From the NCBI RefSeq assembly GCF_007747795.1, contig NZ_CP036275.1:3402001-3466000 (forward strand): DNA of 64,000 bases, read 5' to 3'. This DNA is from Maioricimonas rarisocia. Its GTDB lineage: Bacteria; Planctomycetota; Planctomycetia; Planctomycetales; Planctomycetaceae. Of this stretch, positions 1 to 9,876 are shown piece after piece. The notes under the pieces were generated by a model. It did no database searches and was not told where the DNA came from. It saw only the letters and a program-made list of their open reading frames with translations. Made by a program: the position numbers and the translations under genes. Each line of letters opens with the position of its first letter. Position 1 is the first letter of the stretch.

Positions 1-2
1 CG

Positions 3-803
3 GCCGTCTACCAGGGGACCAAGTTTCATTTCGGCAACGAGCCGATCCGGAATCTGAACAACCCGGAGGGGGTCGACGACGCGCACCAGCGTTCGAAGCT
101 GGACCTGCTGGCGGCCATGAATCGCGACCATGCGTCAACGCGGGAACTACAGACCGAGCTGGACGCACGCATCCGCAGCTACGAACTTGCCTTCCGCATG
201 CAGGCCCACGCTCCGGAAGCGATCAATCTCGCCGAGGAAACCGAGGAAACGCAGAAGCTGTACGGTCTGGATCAGAAGAAGACCGAGAGCTTCGGTCGCT
301 GCTGCCTGCAGGCCCGGCGGCTGGTCGAGCGGGGCGTGCGTTTCGTGCAGCTGTACCACGGCACGGGAAGCAAGTGGGATGCTCACAAGGGAATCGAGAG
401 GAACCACTCAGACCGTTGTGCTGAATCGGACAAGCCGGTTGCGGGTCTGCTCAAGGACCTGAAGCGACGGGGACTCCTCGACGAAACGCTTGTCGTCTGG
501 GGGGGCGAGTTCGGCCGGACCCCGATGAGCGAGCAGGGAGACGGACGGGATCACAATCCGACCGGATTCACAATGTGGATGGCCGGCGGAGGCGTGAAGG
601 GAGGCCAGACGATCGGGGCGACCGACGAACTCGGCTTTCATGCGATCGAGGACCGGTTGCACGTCCACGACCTGCACGCCACGATCCTGGATCTGCTCGG
701 GCTCGACAACATGCTGCTGACCTACATGCACAAGGGGCGACCGGAACGCCCGACGCAGAACGAGGGAGCCGCCTACAGGAAGATCACCGGCAGCGACGCC
801 TGA
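3..803 (+). CDS. DUF1501 family protein, C-terminal part (5' end outside window)
   Basis: The reading frame is open from the first full codon at base 3, so the gene begins upstream and only the last 266 codons are visible. The protein shows the DUF1501 (sulfatase-fold, PF07394) end: a GEFGRTP block, then GRDHNPTGF, then a glycine-rich AGGGVKGG segment, and near the end [14 protein letters not shown] followed by a short tail. DUF1501 proteins are usually exported by the Tat route in planctomycetes and are commonly encoded beside DUF1553/cytochrome-type genes; neither can be checked here because the N-terminus and upstream neighbour are cut off. The biochemical activity is unknown. A second, complete DUF1501 gene lies at 45929-47347. 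Confidence 0.9.
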   Translation, partial: AVYQGTKFHFGNEPIRNLNNPEGVDDAHQRSKLDLLAAMNRDHASTRELQTELDARIRSYELAFRMQAHAPEAINLAEETEETQKLYGLDQKKTESFGRCCLQARRLVERGVRFVQLYHGTGSKWDAHKGIERNHSDRCAESDKPVAGLLKDLKRRGLLDETLVVWGGEFGRTPMSEQGDGRDHNPTGFTMWMAGGGVKGGQTIGATDELGFHAIEDRLHVHDLHATILDLLGLDNMLLTYMHKGRPERPTQNEGAAYRKITGSDA

Positions 804-1039
804 GAAAGCGTCGCCCGGCGCGGGCCTGAACCCTTTCTGACGGCACAATGGACGCTGTCATTGCTGGCCAGACAGGAAACTGCAGATCGAGGTGGCAATG
901 CCTCCGCTTCCCGGTGAGAATGGTCCGGAAGCGTGTGATCGCTGTGACCTTAATCTTCTGCTGATCTGCGGGTTGTACGATACCGTTGAGACCGGCGCGA
1001 TGTGCCGATGAGCGGCGTCTTCGTCCGGAGGAGTCTGGT

Positions 1040-1561
1040 GTGGCCAAGAAGAAGAAACCGGTCGTCCGAAACCTTTCTCTGAAGCTGATTCAGGGAGATG
1101 TCGAGTCGCTTTCGCACCCCAGGCGATTGGGGGAGCATATCGGCGTGGACACGACGGCGCGGGTCGTCACCATCGATCGGGTCCTCCTCTCGATGGGGAT
1201 CTTCGTCGGTCGGGCCGAGGCATGCCATTTCCGGCTCGGAAACCTCGAATCCCCTGCTCCGGTGATGGGGCTCCGCTTCGATCCGCGGTTTCGCTGGACG
1301 CTGTGCGGGCTCGGCCAGCCGGTCACCCACAACGGCGAGGCGGTCAACGCAGAGACCGTCGTGCTGAGCGAAGGAGACGCGATCGCGGCGGGACCGTACG
1401 TATTTACGGTCGTGCAGAGCCGCACGAGCGTCAAAGCGGCGGGCACGGGCGGATCGTCGAATTCGTCCGGGAAAGGATCTCTCGACGACCTGCAGAAGGA
1501 CGTCACCGATTCCATGGAGGACACGGGCTTCATCCTCAATATCCCCGGAATCGTCGACTGA
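1040..1561 (+). CDS. FHA-like domain protein
   Basis: A 173-residue protein beginning with a basic stretch (MAKKKKPVVR). The GTG start at 1040 is chosen because GGAGGAG lies 6 bases upstream (1027-1033). Residues about 30-130 read like a divergent forkhead-associated domain: a GR near the strand start, then THNGEAV and LSEGDAIAAGPYVF, which match the NG...v...L..GD.i..G...f pattern. The canonical phospho-threonine-binding SRxH block is not obvious, so phosphopeptide binding is uncertain. A Gly/Ser linker and an acidic tail follow. It stands alone between a DUF1501 gene and a convergent DJ-1-type gene, and its partner is unknown. Confidence 0.7.
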   Translation: MAKKKKPVVRNLSLKLIQGDVESLSHPRRLGEHIGVDTTARVVTIDRVLLSMGIFVGRAEACHFRLGNLESPAPVMGLRFDPRFRWTLCGLGQPVTHNGEAVNAETVVLSEGDAIAAGPYVFTVVQSRTSVKAAGTGGSSNSSGKGSLDDLQKDVTDSMEDTGFILNIPGIVD

Positions 1562-1593
1562 CCCGTCCCGGCCCGTGCGGCCGCTGCCGGTTG

Positions 1594-2130
1594 CTACGAC
1601 TGTTCGACGAGGACCTGCAGCACTCCGCGGCAGAAATCGGGGAGATCGTCCGGTCGGCGACTGCTGACGAAGTGCCGGTCCACGACCAGGGGAGCGTCCT
1701 CCCAGATCGCGCCGGCATTGACCAGGTCGTCCTTGATGCCGGGCGAACCGGTCACCCGCACGTTTCCGTAGACGCCGGCTGAGATTGGAATCCATCCGCC
1801 GTGACAGATTGCGGCAACGAGCTTCTGCTCGGCGTGGAACCCCTTGACCAGCTCGAGGACCTTCGGATCGCGGCGGAGTTTGTCCGGCATCCAGCCGCCC
1901 GGGCAGATGATGCCGTGGAAGTCCGCGACTTCCATGTCGGCGATGGCCGCGTCGGAGACGCACGGGTAGCCGTGCTTGCCCCGGTAGTTCGCCCCTTCTT
2001 CGGCGCCGGCGACCGTCACGTGCGCTCCCGCTTCTTCCAGCCGGAGCTTCGGGTACCAGAGCTCCAGATCTTCGTAATCGTCCCCCACGAGACAGAGGAT
2101 ACGCTTGTCGTCGAGTCGATTCGTGGCCAT
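1594..2130 (-). CDS. DJ-1/PfpI family protein
   Basis: This 178-residue protein covers a whole DJ-1/PfpI domain. Visible family residues are Glu20 in GDDYEDLEL, the nucleophile elbow AAICHGGW with Cys109-His110, and CPGGW near residue 76. PfpI-type members are annotated as cysteine peptidases, protein/nucleotide deglycases or glyoxalases, and sequence alone does not separate these roles. The ATG at 2130 follows AAGGAG with about 8 bases of spacing. There is no signal peptide, so it is probably cytoplasmic. It diverges from the thiS-thiG operon, sharing a roughly 100-base intergenic region that contains the thi promoter. Confidence 0.85.
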   Translation of the reverse strand: MATNRLDDKRILCLVGDDYEDLELWYPKLRLEEAGAHVTVAGAEEGANYRGKHGYPCVSDAAIADMEVADFHGIICPGGWMPDKLRRDPKVLELVKGFHAEQKLVAAICHGGWIPISAGVYGNVRVTGSPGIKDDLVNAGAIWEDAPLVVDRHFVSSRRPDDLPDFCRGVLQVLVEQS

Positions 2131-2179
2131 TGGTTCGGCTCCTTGACTGGGTACGCTGCGTCGTCATCCGTCGGGCCGA

Positions 2180-2208
2180 TTGATCGAGTCCTGCCCGGCT
2201 CCTATAGT
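2180..2208 (+). promoter_or_regulatory. sigma70-type promoter of thiS-thiG
   Basis: TTGATC at 2180-2185 and TATAGT at 2203-2208 are separated by exactly 17 bases, a good match to the housekeeping consensus. Transcription would start near 2214, only about 20 bases before the thiS ATG, which leaves no room for a TPP riboswitch. Confidence 0.6.
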
Positions 2209-2233
2209 GTGTTGAGCATAGGTGAGGCGTCTG

Positions 2234-2455
2234 ATGAATCAAGTACCGGACCGGCAGCAGATTACAGTCAACGGCGAAGTCCGCGAGATTCGCGGAGGGA
2301 GCACGGTGGCGGACCTGATCGCCGAACTGAAGCTTTCTCCCAGGTTTCTGGCAGTTGAACGGAATCTGGAACTGGTCCCCCGCACGCAGCATGCCGAGTG
2401 CGTGCTCGAGGATGGGGACCGGCTCGAAATCGTCACGCTGGTTGGCGGTGGATAA
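2234..2455 (+). CDS. thiS: ThiS sulfur-carrier protein
   Basis: A 73-residue ubiquitin-like sulfur carrier for the thiazole half of thiamine. It begins [10 protein letters not shown] and ends EIVTLVGGG; the C-terminal Gly-Gly is the residue pair that is adenylated and converted to a thiocarboxylate. Length fits the ThiS family (60-80 aa). The ATG at 2234 is preferred over the in-frame GTG at 2222 because GGTGAGG sits 6 bases before it. thiG, which uses ThiS-COSH as sulfur donor, follows 110 bases downstream on the same strand, so the two form an operon. ThiF and ThiO/ThiH are not in this window. Confidence 0.9.
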   Translation: MNQVPDRQQITVNGEVREIRGGSTVADLIAELKLSPRFLAVERNLELVPRTQHAECVLEDGDRLEIVTLVGGG

Positions 2456-2565
2456 CCGCAATCCATGCGGGGACGTGGCATCATCGGGATCACATGCGAC
2501 GGCGACCGTTGATTTTCGGTCTGACTCGCCGCGCGTCCCGGATCGAACGGAGTGTTGGAGCGGCA

Positions 2566-3405
2566 ATGGCCAGTGAGACGAGCGCGTCGGTCGGCGAAAC
2601 CCTGAAGATCGGATCGCATACATTCCGGTCGCGGCTGATCGTCGGAACGGGGAAATACACCAGTTTCGAGCTGATGCAGCAGTGCCTCGAGGCCAGCGCC
2701 GCCGAGGTGATCACCGTGGCCGTGCGACGTGAGCGGCTGGTCGATGCCGAGGGACGCAACATCCTCGATTTCATCGACCTCGATCGGTACACGATCCTTC
2801 CCAACACGGCCGGATGTTTCACGGCCGAGGATGCCGTCCGCGTGGCCCGGCTGGGGCGCGAGATCCTCTCCGGCCTTGAGAATCCCGGTGCCGACTGGGT
2901 GAAGCTGGAAGTGCTCGGCGACACGAAGACGCTGCTTCCCGACCCGGTCGCGACGCTGGAAGCGACACGTCAGCTCGTCGAGGACGGATTCCACGTGCTC
3001 TGCTACACGTCGGATGATCCGATCACGGCGCGTCGCCTCAAGGACGCGGGAGCCGCATCGGTCATGCCGGCCGGCAGTCCGATCGGCAGCGGCCAGGGCA
3101 TCCTGAACCGGAACAACATCCGGATCTGCCTGGAGTATCTCAAGGAGGACGACCCGGACTATCCGGTGATCGTCGACGCCGGCGTCGGAACCGCCAGCGA
3201 TGTCGCGCAGGCGATGGAACTGGGCTGCGACGGTGTCCTGCTCAATACCGGCATTGCCGGGGCCGATGACCCGCTGTTGATGGCGGACGCGATGCGGCAC
3301 GCCTGCCTGGCGGGACATCTCGCCTGGAAGGCCGGCCGGATCCCGAAGAAGCTCTACGCCACTGCCTCCAGCCCCGATACGGGCGTCGTCGCACCCCGCG
3401 GCTGA
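2566..3405 (+). CDS. thiG: Thiazole synthase ThiG
   Basis: ThiG (279 aa) condenses 1-deoxy-D-xylulose 5-phosphate, dehydroglycine and the ThiS thiocarboxylate into the thiamine thiazole phosphate. The Schiff-base lysine is Lys113 in WVKLEVLGD, and the phosphate-binding loops [11 protein letters not shown] and DAGVGTASD are intact. The ATG at 2566 follows GGAG at 2557-2560; the frame is open further upstream, but that part overlaps thiS and has no family similarity. The enzyme is cytoplasmic and TIM-barrel shaped. It is the last gene before a hairpin at 3525-3550. Confidence 0.95.
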   Translation: MASETSASVGETLKIGSHTFRSRLIVGTGKYTSFELMQQCLEASAAEVITVAVRRERLVDAEGRNILDFIDLDRYTILPNTAGCFTAEDAVRVARLGREILSGLENPGADWVKLEVLGDTKTLLPDPVATLEATRQLVEDGFHVLCYTSDDPITARRLKDAGAASVMPAGSPIGSGQGILNRNNIRICLEYLKEDDPDYPVIVDAGVGTASDVAQAMELGCDGVLLNTGIAGADDPLLMADAMRHACLAGHLAWKAGRIPKKLYATASSPDTGVVAPRG

Positions 3406-3524
3406 ATGGTCGGCTGCGGGCGATTTGCGGGGGCACGAATGCGTCGTTGCCGCGGAGGCTGGCGTGCCGGCACAACTCCGGGAATGGCTGGTTCGGCTGA
3501 GTGCTGCGGTGGGAACGCAGAAAG

Positions 3525-3550
3525 AAGGCCCGATCTGCTGGCCGGGCCTT
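3525..3550 (+). terminator. Hairpin terminator after thiG
   Basis: AAGGCCCG and CGGGCCTT form an 8-bp perfect stem around a 10-base loop. The T-tract after it is poor (CGTCCGTTTC), so termination may be partial. The hairpin also faces the end of the convergent universal-stress gene. Confidence 0.55.
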
Positions 3551-3588
3551 CGTCCGTTTCAAATTCCTTGCCCTGAGGCAGATGTGCC

Positions 3589-4545
3589 TCAGTCGAATTT
3601 CAGCGGACAGTGAAAATTGTCCGGCTTGATCGCAAGGATCGAGCAGTCAACTTCCGGCAGCAACCGCTCAGCCGTGTTGCCGATCAGAAAGCCCGGGATG
3701 CCGCCCCGTGCGACCGTTCCCATGACGAGCAGGTCGGCGGAGTGTTTCGCGATTGCGTCGGCGATGACGGTCTCTGCAGGGCCGATCCCCACTTCGGTCA
3801 GAGTGCCGGCTTCGATGGTGCGATAGTCCGTTCCGGAGAGCCGCTCGACCAGTTGCTGTTCGGCCTCCGCCTGAGACTTCTGCCGGTACTTCTGGACCTC
3901 GTCTTCGACCATGCCGGAGCGGAGCAGTGGCTTCTCGAGTGGAAGTTCGAGGGCGTGGATTGCGAGCAGACGGGCATTGCAGAGCTGGGCAAATCCGACG
4001 GCCAGATGCAGACACCGCTCACCGACTTCGGTGAAGTCGTCCGCCACGACAATCGTGGTCGGCTCGTTCTCGGCTGGTTTTCGTTCCGGACGAAGCACGA
4101 GGACCGGGCACGGGCACTTCCGGAGCAGTTTCATGCTCGTTGTGCCGAAGACGAGCCGCCGGGCGGTGCTGTGGCTGCGGCTGCCGGTCACGACCAGGTC
4201 TGCCTCGGATTTGACGGCCGCTCGGATCAGCTCATACCAGGATCGTCCGTTGACGACGGCAGCGGTCGCAGTGACGCCCTGTTCGGTGGCGGTCTGCTTC
4301 AGGCCGGCCAAAACACTTTCGGCATGCTTCATCAGTTCCTGAGCGTGCGTATCTTCGACCAGATCCTCTGTTTCGAGGCGAGGCTCGTCGAGCACACACA
4401 GAAAATGGATCGCCGCACCATTCTTCGCGGCGAGCCAGATGCCGCGGTCGACGGCTTCCTGCGTTGCGGCGCTCAATACCGGCTCGTCTTCCTCCGGAAG
4501 CTCCGGGACGTCGACGCCGACGATGATCTTGCTGAGACCTTGCAT
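3589..4545 (-). CDS. Universal stress protein, tandem UspA domains
   Basis: A 318-residue protein with two UspA domains in tandem. Each begins with a hydrophobic strand and ends in an ATP-binding loop: GSRSHS...FGTTSMKLL in the first half and GTVARGGIPGFLIGNTA in the second, the latter close to the classical GX2GX9G(S/T) pattern. Such tandem Usps bind ATP and are induced in stress or stationary phase in other bacteria. The ATG at 4545 (MQGLSKIIVG) is chosen over longer in-frame starts because it begins the domain directly and has AGGACA upstream. It stands as a single gene between thyX and the thi operon terminator. Confidence 0.9.
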   Translation of the reverse strand: MQGLSKIIVGVDVPELPEEDEPVLSAATQEAVDRGIWLAAKNGAAIHFLCVLDEPRLETEDLVEDTHAQELMKHAESVLAGLKQTATEQGVTATAAVVNGRSWYELIRAAVKSEADLVVTGSRSHSTARRLVFGTTSMKLLRKCPCPVLVLRPERKPAENEPTTIVVADDFTEVGERCLHLAVGFAQLCNARLLAIHALELPLEKPLLRSGMVEDEVQKYRQKSQAEAEQQLVERLSGTDYRTIEAGTLTEVGIGPAETVIADAIAKHSADLLVMGTVARGGIPGFLIGNTAERLLPEVDCSILAIKPDNFHCPLKFD

Positions 4546-4730
4546 GTCTGTCCTGTAATTCAGGCGGGTGGAGACCGGCCGTTCCAGCGACCGATCCGGG
4601 CGTGGAGACGGCCGGCGGACGTGAGTCCGACGGATCATTCTATCGGATCTTAGCCGGAAGTGGACAGACGACCTCTGCCGCGAACGCGGATTGCGCGCCG
4701 GTCAGGGGGAGGGTCGCCATTGCCGTGCCA

Positions 4731-5654
4731 TCAGGCGTCGCCTGCGACGATTCCCAGACGGACGAGCTTGTCGCGGCATTCGTCCCGCTCGCGGCACCGC
4801 GTCAAGTCCTTCCAGGCCGGGTCCTGTGCCTGCAGGAACAGGTCGTCGTTGTAGGGCGGTGCGACGTTCTGCTCGTGGGCGAGCTGGCTGAGCCGCTGGA
4901 TCACCTCGATATCGGGGCGCGTCAGGAACATCGCATTGCGGCGATAGTCGAGAAACGCCTCCCAGACGATTGGAAACAGCGGCTGCACGATCTTTTCGGC
5001 AATGGTCTTCGCGTACTCGCGGATTTCCCACTGGGCGTGGCTGTCCATTCGCAGCGACAGGAAATGCAGCAGGTTGTGCAGGTCGACCTTCCAGTACGCC
5101 TCAGTGTACGTACACAACGGCAGGTCCTTGCGGGCCTGCTCGCGGGCGACCCCTGCCTCGAGACGCTGGTTGTACAGCTTGCGGGCCGCTTCCTGGAACT
5201 CGTGCTCAGCCTTGGAGAGCTGTTCACCGGCATGGCGGGGAAGCTCGGCGTCGGAGCCCTGGCGGTTCGTGCTCGACTGCGACCGCCAGTGATCGGGCGG
5301 GGTCGTCTGCATCGAGTCGATGGCAACCGAATACCGCGTGCTGTACTCGTTGACACTCGCGGTCCGGTGCCGGATCCACTGCCGCCAGCAGTCCATCGGG
5401 ACACGAACGAGCAGCTTCAGTTCTGCCATCTCGAATGGCGTCGTGTGCCGATGCCGCAGCAGATAGCGGATCAGCGTCCGGTCATCGGAGACTCGTTTGG
5501 TGCCGGCTCCGTAGCTGACGCGGGCTGCCTGAACCACCGAGCCGTCGTCCCCCATGCAGTCGACCAGACAGACAAATCCGTCGTCGAGCACGGGAAACTT
5601 CTTCCAGCGGAGCTGATTGAAAACCTCGGGGTTCCGGGACATGACAGCACTCAT
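4731..5654 (-). CDS. thyX: Flavin-dependent thymidylate synthase ThyX
   Basis: ThyX makes dTMP from dUMP with methylene-tetrahydrofolate, using FAD and NADPH rather than the ThyA mechanism. The signature RHRxxxxNxxS is present as RHRTASVNEYS at residues 95-105. At 307 aa it is longer than the roughly 220-aa Thermotoga enzyme. It carries the NRQGSDAE segment seen in the longer ThyX subgroup, plus a conserved R-D-L-P-L-C-T-Y block. Start is taken at ATG 5654; an ATG at 5642 is also possible, and neither has a strong Shine-Dalgarno sequence. No thyA is present in the window. Confidence 0.93.
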   Translation of the reverse strand: MSAVMSRNPEVFNQLRWKKFPVLDDGFVCLVDCMGDDGSVVQAARVSYGAGTKRVSDDRTLIRYLLRHRHTTPFEMAELKLLVRVPMDCWRQWIRHRTASVNEYSTRYSVAIDSMQTTPPDHWRSQSSTNRQGSDAELPRHAGEQLSKAEHEFQEAARKLYNQRLEAGVAREQARKDLPLCTYTEAYWKVDLHNLLHFLSLRMDSHAQWEIREYAKTIAEKIVQPLFPIVWEAFLDYRRNAMFLTRPDIEVIQRLSQLAHEQNVAPPYNDDLFLQAQDPAWKDLTRCRERDECRDKLVRLGIVAGDA

Positions 5655-5752
5655 TCGGGGGCAGAGACCGTGTTCAAACGCCAGCGGGCCGGTCGGTCGG
5701 GCCGCGGACGTCCGTTCGGGGCCCTGCGCACTTCAGGGGACAGACTTGGAGG

Positions 5753-6739
5753 TCAGAGGCGGGCGGCCCTGGCGCAACCGGCGGCTCCAATGAAGCCAGC
5801 GTCGCCGCCCAGTGTGGCGTAATCGATGACGGTCCGTTCGGCAAGGATGGGGAAAGCCCGCTCGTGCACTTCGTCTTTGAGTCTCTGCAGGAATCGTCGA
5901 CCCAGTTCGCTCTCGTTCTGATCGAACGTCATCGCGCCGCCGATCAGCACCATCGCCGGATTCAGAATGTGCATCACGTTAACGGTGCCGACCGCAAGGT
6001 AGCGGGCGGTTTCCATGATCAGTTCATCGGCCAGCGTGTCGCCCGCCTTGGCCGCCTCAGCGATCACCAGGGGGGTGATCGTCTGGCCTTCGTTCTGGCG
6101 ACTCTTCAGCAGCGAATCCGGCGACGATTCGAGCGCTTCCAGGCAGCGGCGGACCAGTCCGCGGGCACCGGCATACAGCTCCAGTGAGCCGTGAATGCCG
6201 AATTCCGAGGGAAGGCCACCTTCCTGCTGAATGATCATATGGCCGCATTCGCCGGCGTGCGAGTGTGCCCCTTCCCAAACCCGTCCGTTCAGGACGATTC
6301 CTCCACCGACGCCTGTTCCCAGCGTCCAGAACATCAGACTGTCCGCCTCGCGGGCGGCTCCGAGCCAGTATTCGCCGAATGCCGCAGCGTTGGCGTCGTT
6401 CTGCAGGATCGCAGGGAGGCCGAATCGCTCTGCCACGAGATCGCGCAGTGGCAAATTCTCCCACCCGGGGAGATTGAACGGGTGGAAAATGATGCCGCCG
6501 GGAATGTCCATCGTTCCCGGTGCGGCCAGGCCGATGCCGCCGACATCCGATTCGGAGCCGCTTTCGGCGATGATCTCTTCGATCAGCCCGTAAAGCCGTT
6601 CGAGCATGGCGTCGCGGCCGTGCTCAAACTCCATGGCGGTCGTGCTGCGCGTCAGCACCTGCCCGGACTCGGTGACGACACCTGCCTTGACACTGCTGCC
6701 GCCAATATCGACTCCGACGTATCGCTGCTCGCCGCTCAC
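5753..6739 (-). CDS. ROK-family sugar kinase (glucokinase-like), zinc motif missing
   Basis: A 328-residue ROK kinase that would phosphorylate glucose or a related hexose with ATP. Visible features are the N-terminal phosphate loop DIGGSSVKAG, the catalytic Asp in QNDANAAAFGE, the TLGTGVGGGIV loop, and GECGHM. The ROK zinc site normally reads CxCGxxGCxE about ten residues after the GH. Here the corresponding segment is SEFGIHGSLE, so all three cysteines are gone. The GTG start at 6739 has GGAG upstream. The gene lies 98 bases downstream of no obvious partner and is followed by thyX on the same strand. Confidence 0.85.
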   Translation of the reverse strand: MSGEQRYVGVDIGGSSVKAGVVTESGQVLTRSTTAMEFEHGRDAMLERLYGLIEEIIAESGSESDVGGIGLAAPGTMDIPGGIIFHPFNLPGWENLPLRDLVAERFGLPAILQNDANAAAFGEYWLGAAREADSLMFWTLGTGVGGGIVLNGRVWEGAHSHAGECGHMIIQQEGGLPSEFGIHGSLELYAGARGLVRRCLEALESSPDSLLKSRQNEGQTITPLVIAEAAKAGDTLADELIMETARYLAVGTVNVMHILNPAMVLIGGAMTFDQNESELGRRFLQRLKDEVHERAFPILAERTVIDYATLGGDAGFIGAAGCARAARL

Positions 6740-6842
6740 CGGTGCTCGACTCCGCCCGTGGATTCAGAAAAGAAGATTGCAGTACTGAAGCATCCCTGAA
6801 CTGAAACGGCAGCGTCAAGACGAACTGAGCTGCGCCGCGGGA

Positions 6843-8204
6843 TCAGTTGCGGACTGCGTCGTCGATGGCCTCACAGGTGGTCGCGCAAAGTTTTTCAACG
6901 AGTTCGCCCGGCATGGCTGGGGCCGGCATCAGGACGACCACGTCTCCCAGTGGCCGCACGATCGTATCTCGTCCGCGGGCAGCCAGCGTCACCCGGTGTC
7001 CAGTCCGACGCTCCGCCGGAAACGGTTCGAGGGTTTCCCGGTCGGCAACCAGTTCGATGCCGATCATGATGCCCTTCTGGCGGACTTCGGCGACATGCGG
7101 GTGGTTCCGCAGCCCGGCCAGACATTCGGAGAGAATCTGCTCGTTGCGGTGCACGTTCGACAGGACATCGTTCTTCTCGAACAGGTCCAGCGAGGCCAGC
7201 GCCGCTGCACAGGCGAGCGGATTCCCCGTGTACGTGTGTCCGTGGTAGAACGTCTTTCCTTCAGCGGGATCGGCCAGAAATGCGTCGTAGATCTCGTCGG
7301 TCGCCAAGGTCGCTGCCAGCGGCAGGTATCCGCCGGTGATTCCCTTCGCCAGACACATCAGGTCCGGACGGACGTCTTCCTGTTCGCAGGCGAACATCGT
7401 TCCGGTCCGGCTGAATCCGACCGCCACTTCGTCGGCGATCAGCGGGACGTCGTAGCGCCGCGTGACATCTCGCACGTGCTTCAGGTATCCGGGCGGATGA
7501 ACCAGAATGCCGGAAGCCCCCTGCACCAGCGGTTCGATGACGAAGGCGGCCAGCCTCTCGTGGTTCTCGGCAACGACCCGTTCGACTTCGTCGAAGCAAT
7601 GTTGAAGGAAAGACTCGGGCGTGTGTCCTTTCGGAACCCGCAGCGCCGAGGGGGACGGTACGCTGACGGTCGAAAACAGCAGCTTTCCGTACGTTCGGTG
7701 GAACAGGTCGATGCTGCCGACGCTGACCGAGCCGATCGTGTCCCCGTGATACGCCCCTCCAACCGTTGCAAACAGGTCCCGGTGCTGCGGATTGGACCGT
7801 TTCTGCTGGTGGTACTGGTAGACGATCTTCAGGGCTGCTTCGACGGCAGTCGAGCCGCTGTCGGAGTAGAAGACCCGGTTGAGCCCCGAAGGCGTTGCCG
7901 CAGCCAGCCGTGCCGCCAGTTCGATTGACGGAGGCGACGAAAGACCGAGCAGCGTCGAATGCGCCACGTGGTCGAGCTGATCGCGGACGGCCGCATCGAT
8001 CTCGGGGACGCGATGTCCGTGGACGTTGCACCAGAGGGAGGAGATTCCATCGAGGTAACGTCGTCCTTCGACGTCGATCAGATGGAACCCCTCACCCCGC
8101 TCGATGATCGGCGCACCTTCGTCCCGGTACGCCGACATCGGTGTGAACGGATGCCAGACATGGTCGTTGTCGCGCGAGCGCAGCGCGGCAGGAGAACTGG
8201 TCAT
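6843..8204 (-). CDS. bioA: Adenosylmethionine-8-amino-7-oxononanoate aminotransferase BioA
   Basis: BioA (453 aa) uses PLP to transfer the amino group of S-adenosylmethionine to KAPA, giving DAPA in biotin synthesis. The class-III aminotransferase features are clear: [12 protein letters not shown] (phosphate loop), [10 protein letters not shown], the PLP-contacting Asp258 in IADEV, and the Schiff-base Lys287 in [13 protein letters not shown]. The N-terminal HVWHPFTPM block is typical of BioA rather than ornithine or GABA aminotransferases. Its ATG overlaps the stop of mdh as TGATG, so the two are translationally coupled. No other bio genes are present in the window. Confidence 0.93.
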   Translation of the reverse strand: MTSSPAALRSRDNDHVWHPFTPMSAYRDEGAPIIERGEGFHLIDVEGRRYLDGISSLWCNVHGHRVPEIDAAVRDQLDHVAHSTLLGLSSPPSIELAARLAAATPSGLNRVFYSDSGSTAVEAALKIVYQYHQQKRSNPQHRDLFATVGGAYHGDTIGSVSVGSIDLFHRTYGKLLFSTVSVPSPSALRVPKGHTPESFLQHCFDEVERVVAENHERLAAFVIEPLVQGASGILVHPPGYLKHVRDVTRRYDVPLIADEVAVGFSRTGTMFACEQEDVRPDLMCLAKGITGGYLPLAATLATDEIYDAFLADPAEGKTFYHGHTYTGNPLACAAALASLDLFEKNDVLSNVHRNEQILSECLAGLRNHPHVAEVRQKGIMIGIELVADRETLEPFPAERRTGHRVTLAARGRDTIVRPLGDVVVLMPAPAMPGELVEKLCATTCEAIDDAVRN

Positions 8205-9196
8205 CAGCCTGGCAGCAGGTCTTTGACGGTGTCGCGTTCCGACCGCAGTTCATCAAGCGTGGCCTGAATCTTCTCCTGGGCGAACGCGCTGTGTTCAATC
8301 CCCTGCACGATCGAGCAGCTGTTGCCGTCGCTCGTCAGCGGATATCCGAAGATCAATCCTTCGTCGACACCGTAGCTGCCATCGCTGCAGATCGCAGCAC
8401 TGAAGGAGTTTTCTGCGTCCGTCGGCGTGATGATGCTCTTGACGGTGTCCAGTGCGGCGTTGGCGGCCGAAGCGGCACTCGAAGCGCCGCGGGCTTCGAT
8501 CACTGCGGCACCCCGCTTCTGCACGGTCGTGATGAAGTCGGACTGCAGCCATGCATCGTCGCCAATGACCTGCGGAGCCGGCTGACCGCCGATCGACGCA
8601 TTGAAGAAGTCGGGGTACTGCGTCGCCGAGTGGTTGCCCCAGATGATGATGTTCTTCACGTCGGCGACCGGCCGGCCCGCTTTCTGTGCCAGCTGCGTGG
8701 CGGCCCGGTTCTGGTCGAGCATCGTCATCGCGTACCAGCGGTCCCGGGGAATATCCGGGGCGTTGTGCATCGCGATCAGGCAGTTCGTGTTGCAGGGGTT
8801 TCCGACAACCAGCACTCGCACATCGTCAGCGGCGGCCGCCTGGATCGCCTTGCCGGTGCTGGTGAAGATCGGGCCGTTGACGCGGATCAGGTCGCCCCGT
8901 TCCATGCCGGCCTTGCGGGGAACGCTGCCGACGCAGAGCACCCAGTTGCAGTTGGCGAATGCGTCTTCGAGGTGATCGCTGTCGAACTTTTCGACGCCGG
9001 CAAGCGTCGGAAAGGCACAGTCGTCGAGTTCCATCTGGACGCCGTCGAGGCGGCTCACGACAGGCGGAACTTCGATTAGATGCAGGATGACGGGCTGATC
9101 AGGACCGAAAACTTCGCCACTGGCCAGACGAAACACGAGCGCATAGCCAATGTTTCCTGCTGCTCCGGTCACCGCAACACGAATCGGTTCCGCCAT
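8204..9196 (-). CDS. mdh: Malate dehydrogenase
   Basis: A 330-residue NAD(P)-dependent malate dehydrogenase of the cytosolic/type-2 group, which interconverts malate and oxaloacetate. The Rossmann loop is TGAAGNIGY at the N-terminus, followed by NPCNTN and the active-site His in [12 protein letters not shown]. The ATG at 9196 ([11 protein letters not shown]) is used because the family begins there; a longer in-frame TTG start adds only a non-conserved leader. It is the first gene of a two-gene transcript with bioA. Citrate synthase is encoded elsewhere in this window (31401-32714), so the two TCA enzymes are not in one operon. Confidence 0.93.
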   Translation of the reverse strand: MAEPIRVAVTGAAGNIGYALVFRLASGEVFGPDQPVILHLIEVPPVVSRLDGVQMELDDCAFPTLAGVEKFDSDHLEDAFANCNWVLCVGSVPRKAGMERGDLIRVNGPIFTSTGKAIQAAAADDVRVLVVGNPCNTNCLIAMHNAPDIPRDRWYAMTMLDQNRAATQLAQKAGRPVADVKNIIIWGNHSATQYPDFFNASIGGQPAPQVIGDDAWLQSDFITTVQKRGAAVIEARGASSAASAANAALDTVKSIITPTDAENSFSAAICSDGSYGVDEGLIFGYPLTSDGNSCSIVQGIEHSAFAQEKIQATLDELRSERDTVKDLLPG

Positions 9197-9453
9197 GATG
9201 GATGAAACTCCTCGCTCAATCGGCAAAAAAGTGGTGGTAGCGGGTGGGAACCATCAACGAGCCTTGTATCGTCTGTCTCTGACGAGGGCAACTCATGGCC
9301 CCGGCAGGGAAGGACTCTGCCCCCGGCACCCGATGTCCGATATAATCCACAGGCGACGTCGGGCCGGATGGAGTCGGTGCGCCCCGGCCCCGATACAGTC
9401 AGACGGGTTACGTGTCGGGGGCAAACTGCGGGGCTTGCAGGAGGTTTGCGGAG

Positions 9454-9876
9454 ATGCCCTTCAAGACGGATACGATTGAGGAGCCAACGCTCAACCTCAC
9501 CCCGATGATCGACATCGTGCTGCTGCTGGTGATCTTCTTCATGGTCGGCACCCAGTTCAGCGAGGAAGAGCGACAGTACGACATCGAACTGCCGACGGTC
9601 TCGGACGCTCAGCCGCTCACGGCACTCCCGGACGAACTGGTTGTCAGCGTCGACGGAGACGGTCGGATCTACATCGAAGACCGCGAGCTGACGGCCGATG
9701 AGCTGCAGCAGGAGCTGGTCACCGCACGCGAGCGGTATGCCGACCAGGCCGTCGTCATTCGTGGCGACGCAGACGGCCCGTACCAGAACGTGATGACGAT
9801 CCTGAGCATCTGCAAGGAAGCCCGCATCCGCAACGTGCAACTGGCCAACCGGCTCGAGAGCGAGGGGGGCGCATGA
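9454..9876 (+). CDS. ExbD/TolR-type proton-channel subunit
   Basis: A 140-residue ExbD/TolR protein with the usual order: short cytoplasmic N-terminus, one membrane helix at about residues 18-34 (LTPMIDIVLLLVIFFMVG) carrying the essential Asp20, and a periplasmic domain of about 100 residues. ExbD works with an ExbB/TolQ partner to convert proton-motive force into motion of an outer-membrane-linked protein. No ExbB/TolQ gene is visible here. ATG 9454 has GGAGG 9 bases upstream. Its stop overlaps the next start as ATGA, so it is coupled to the 744-residue toroid protein. Confidence 0.9.
   Translation: MPFKTDTIEEPTLNLTPMIDIVLLLVIFFMVGTQFSEEERQYDIELPTVSDAQPLTALPDELVVSVDGDGRIYIEDRELTADELQQELVTARERYADQAVVIRGDADGPYQNVMTILSICKEARIRNVQLANRLESEGGA

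Noticed and set aside
2131-2233. TPP riboswitch before thiS
   Set aside because: The promoter at 2180-2208 leaves a leader of about 20 bases, and no THI-box sequence is present.
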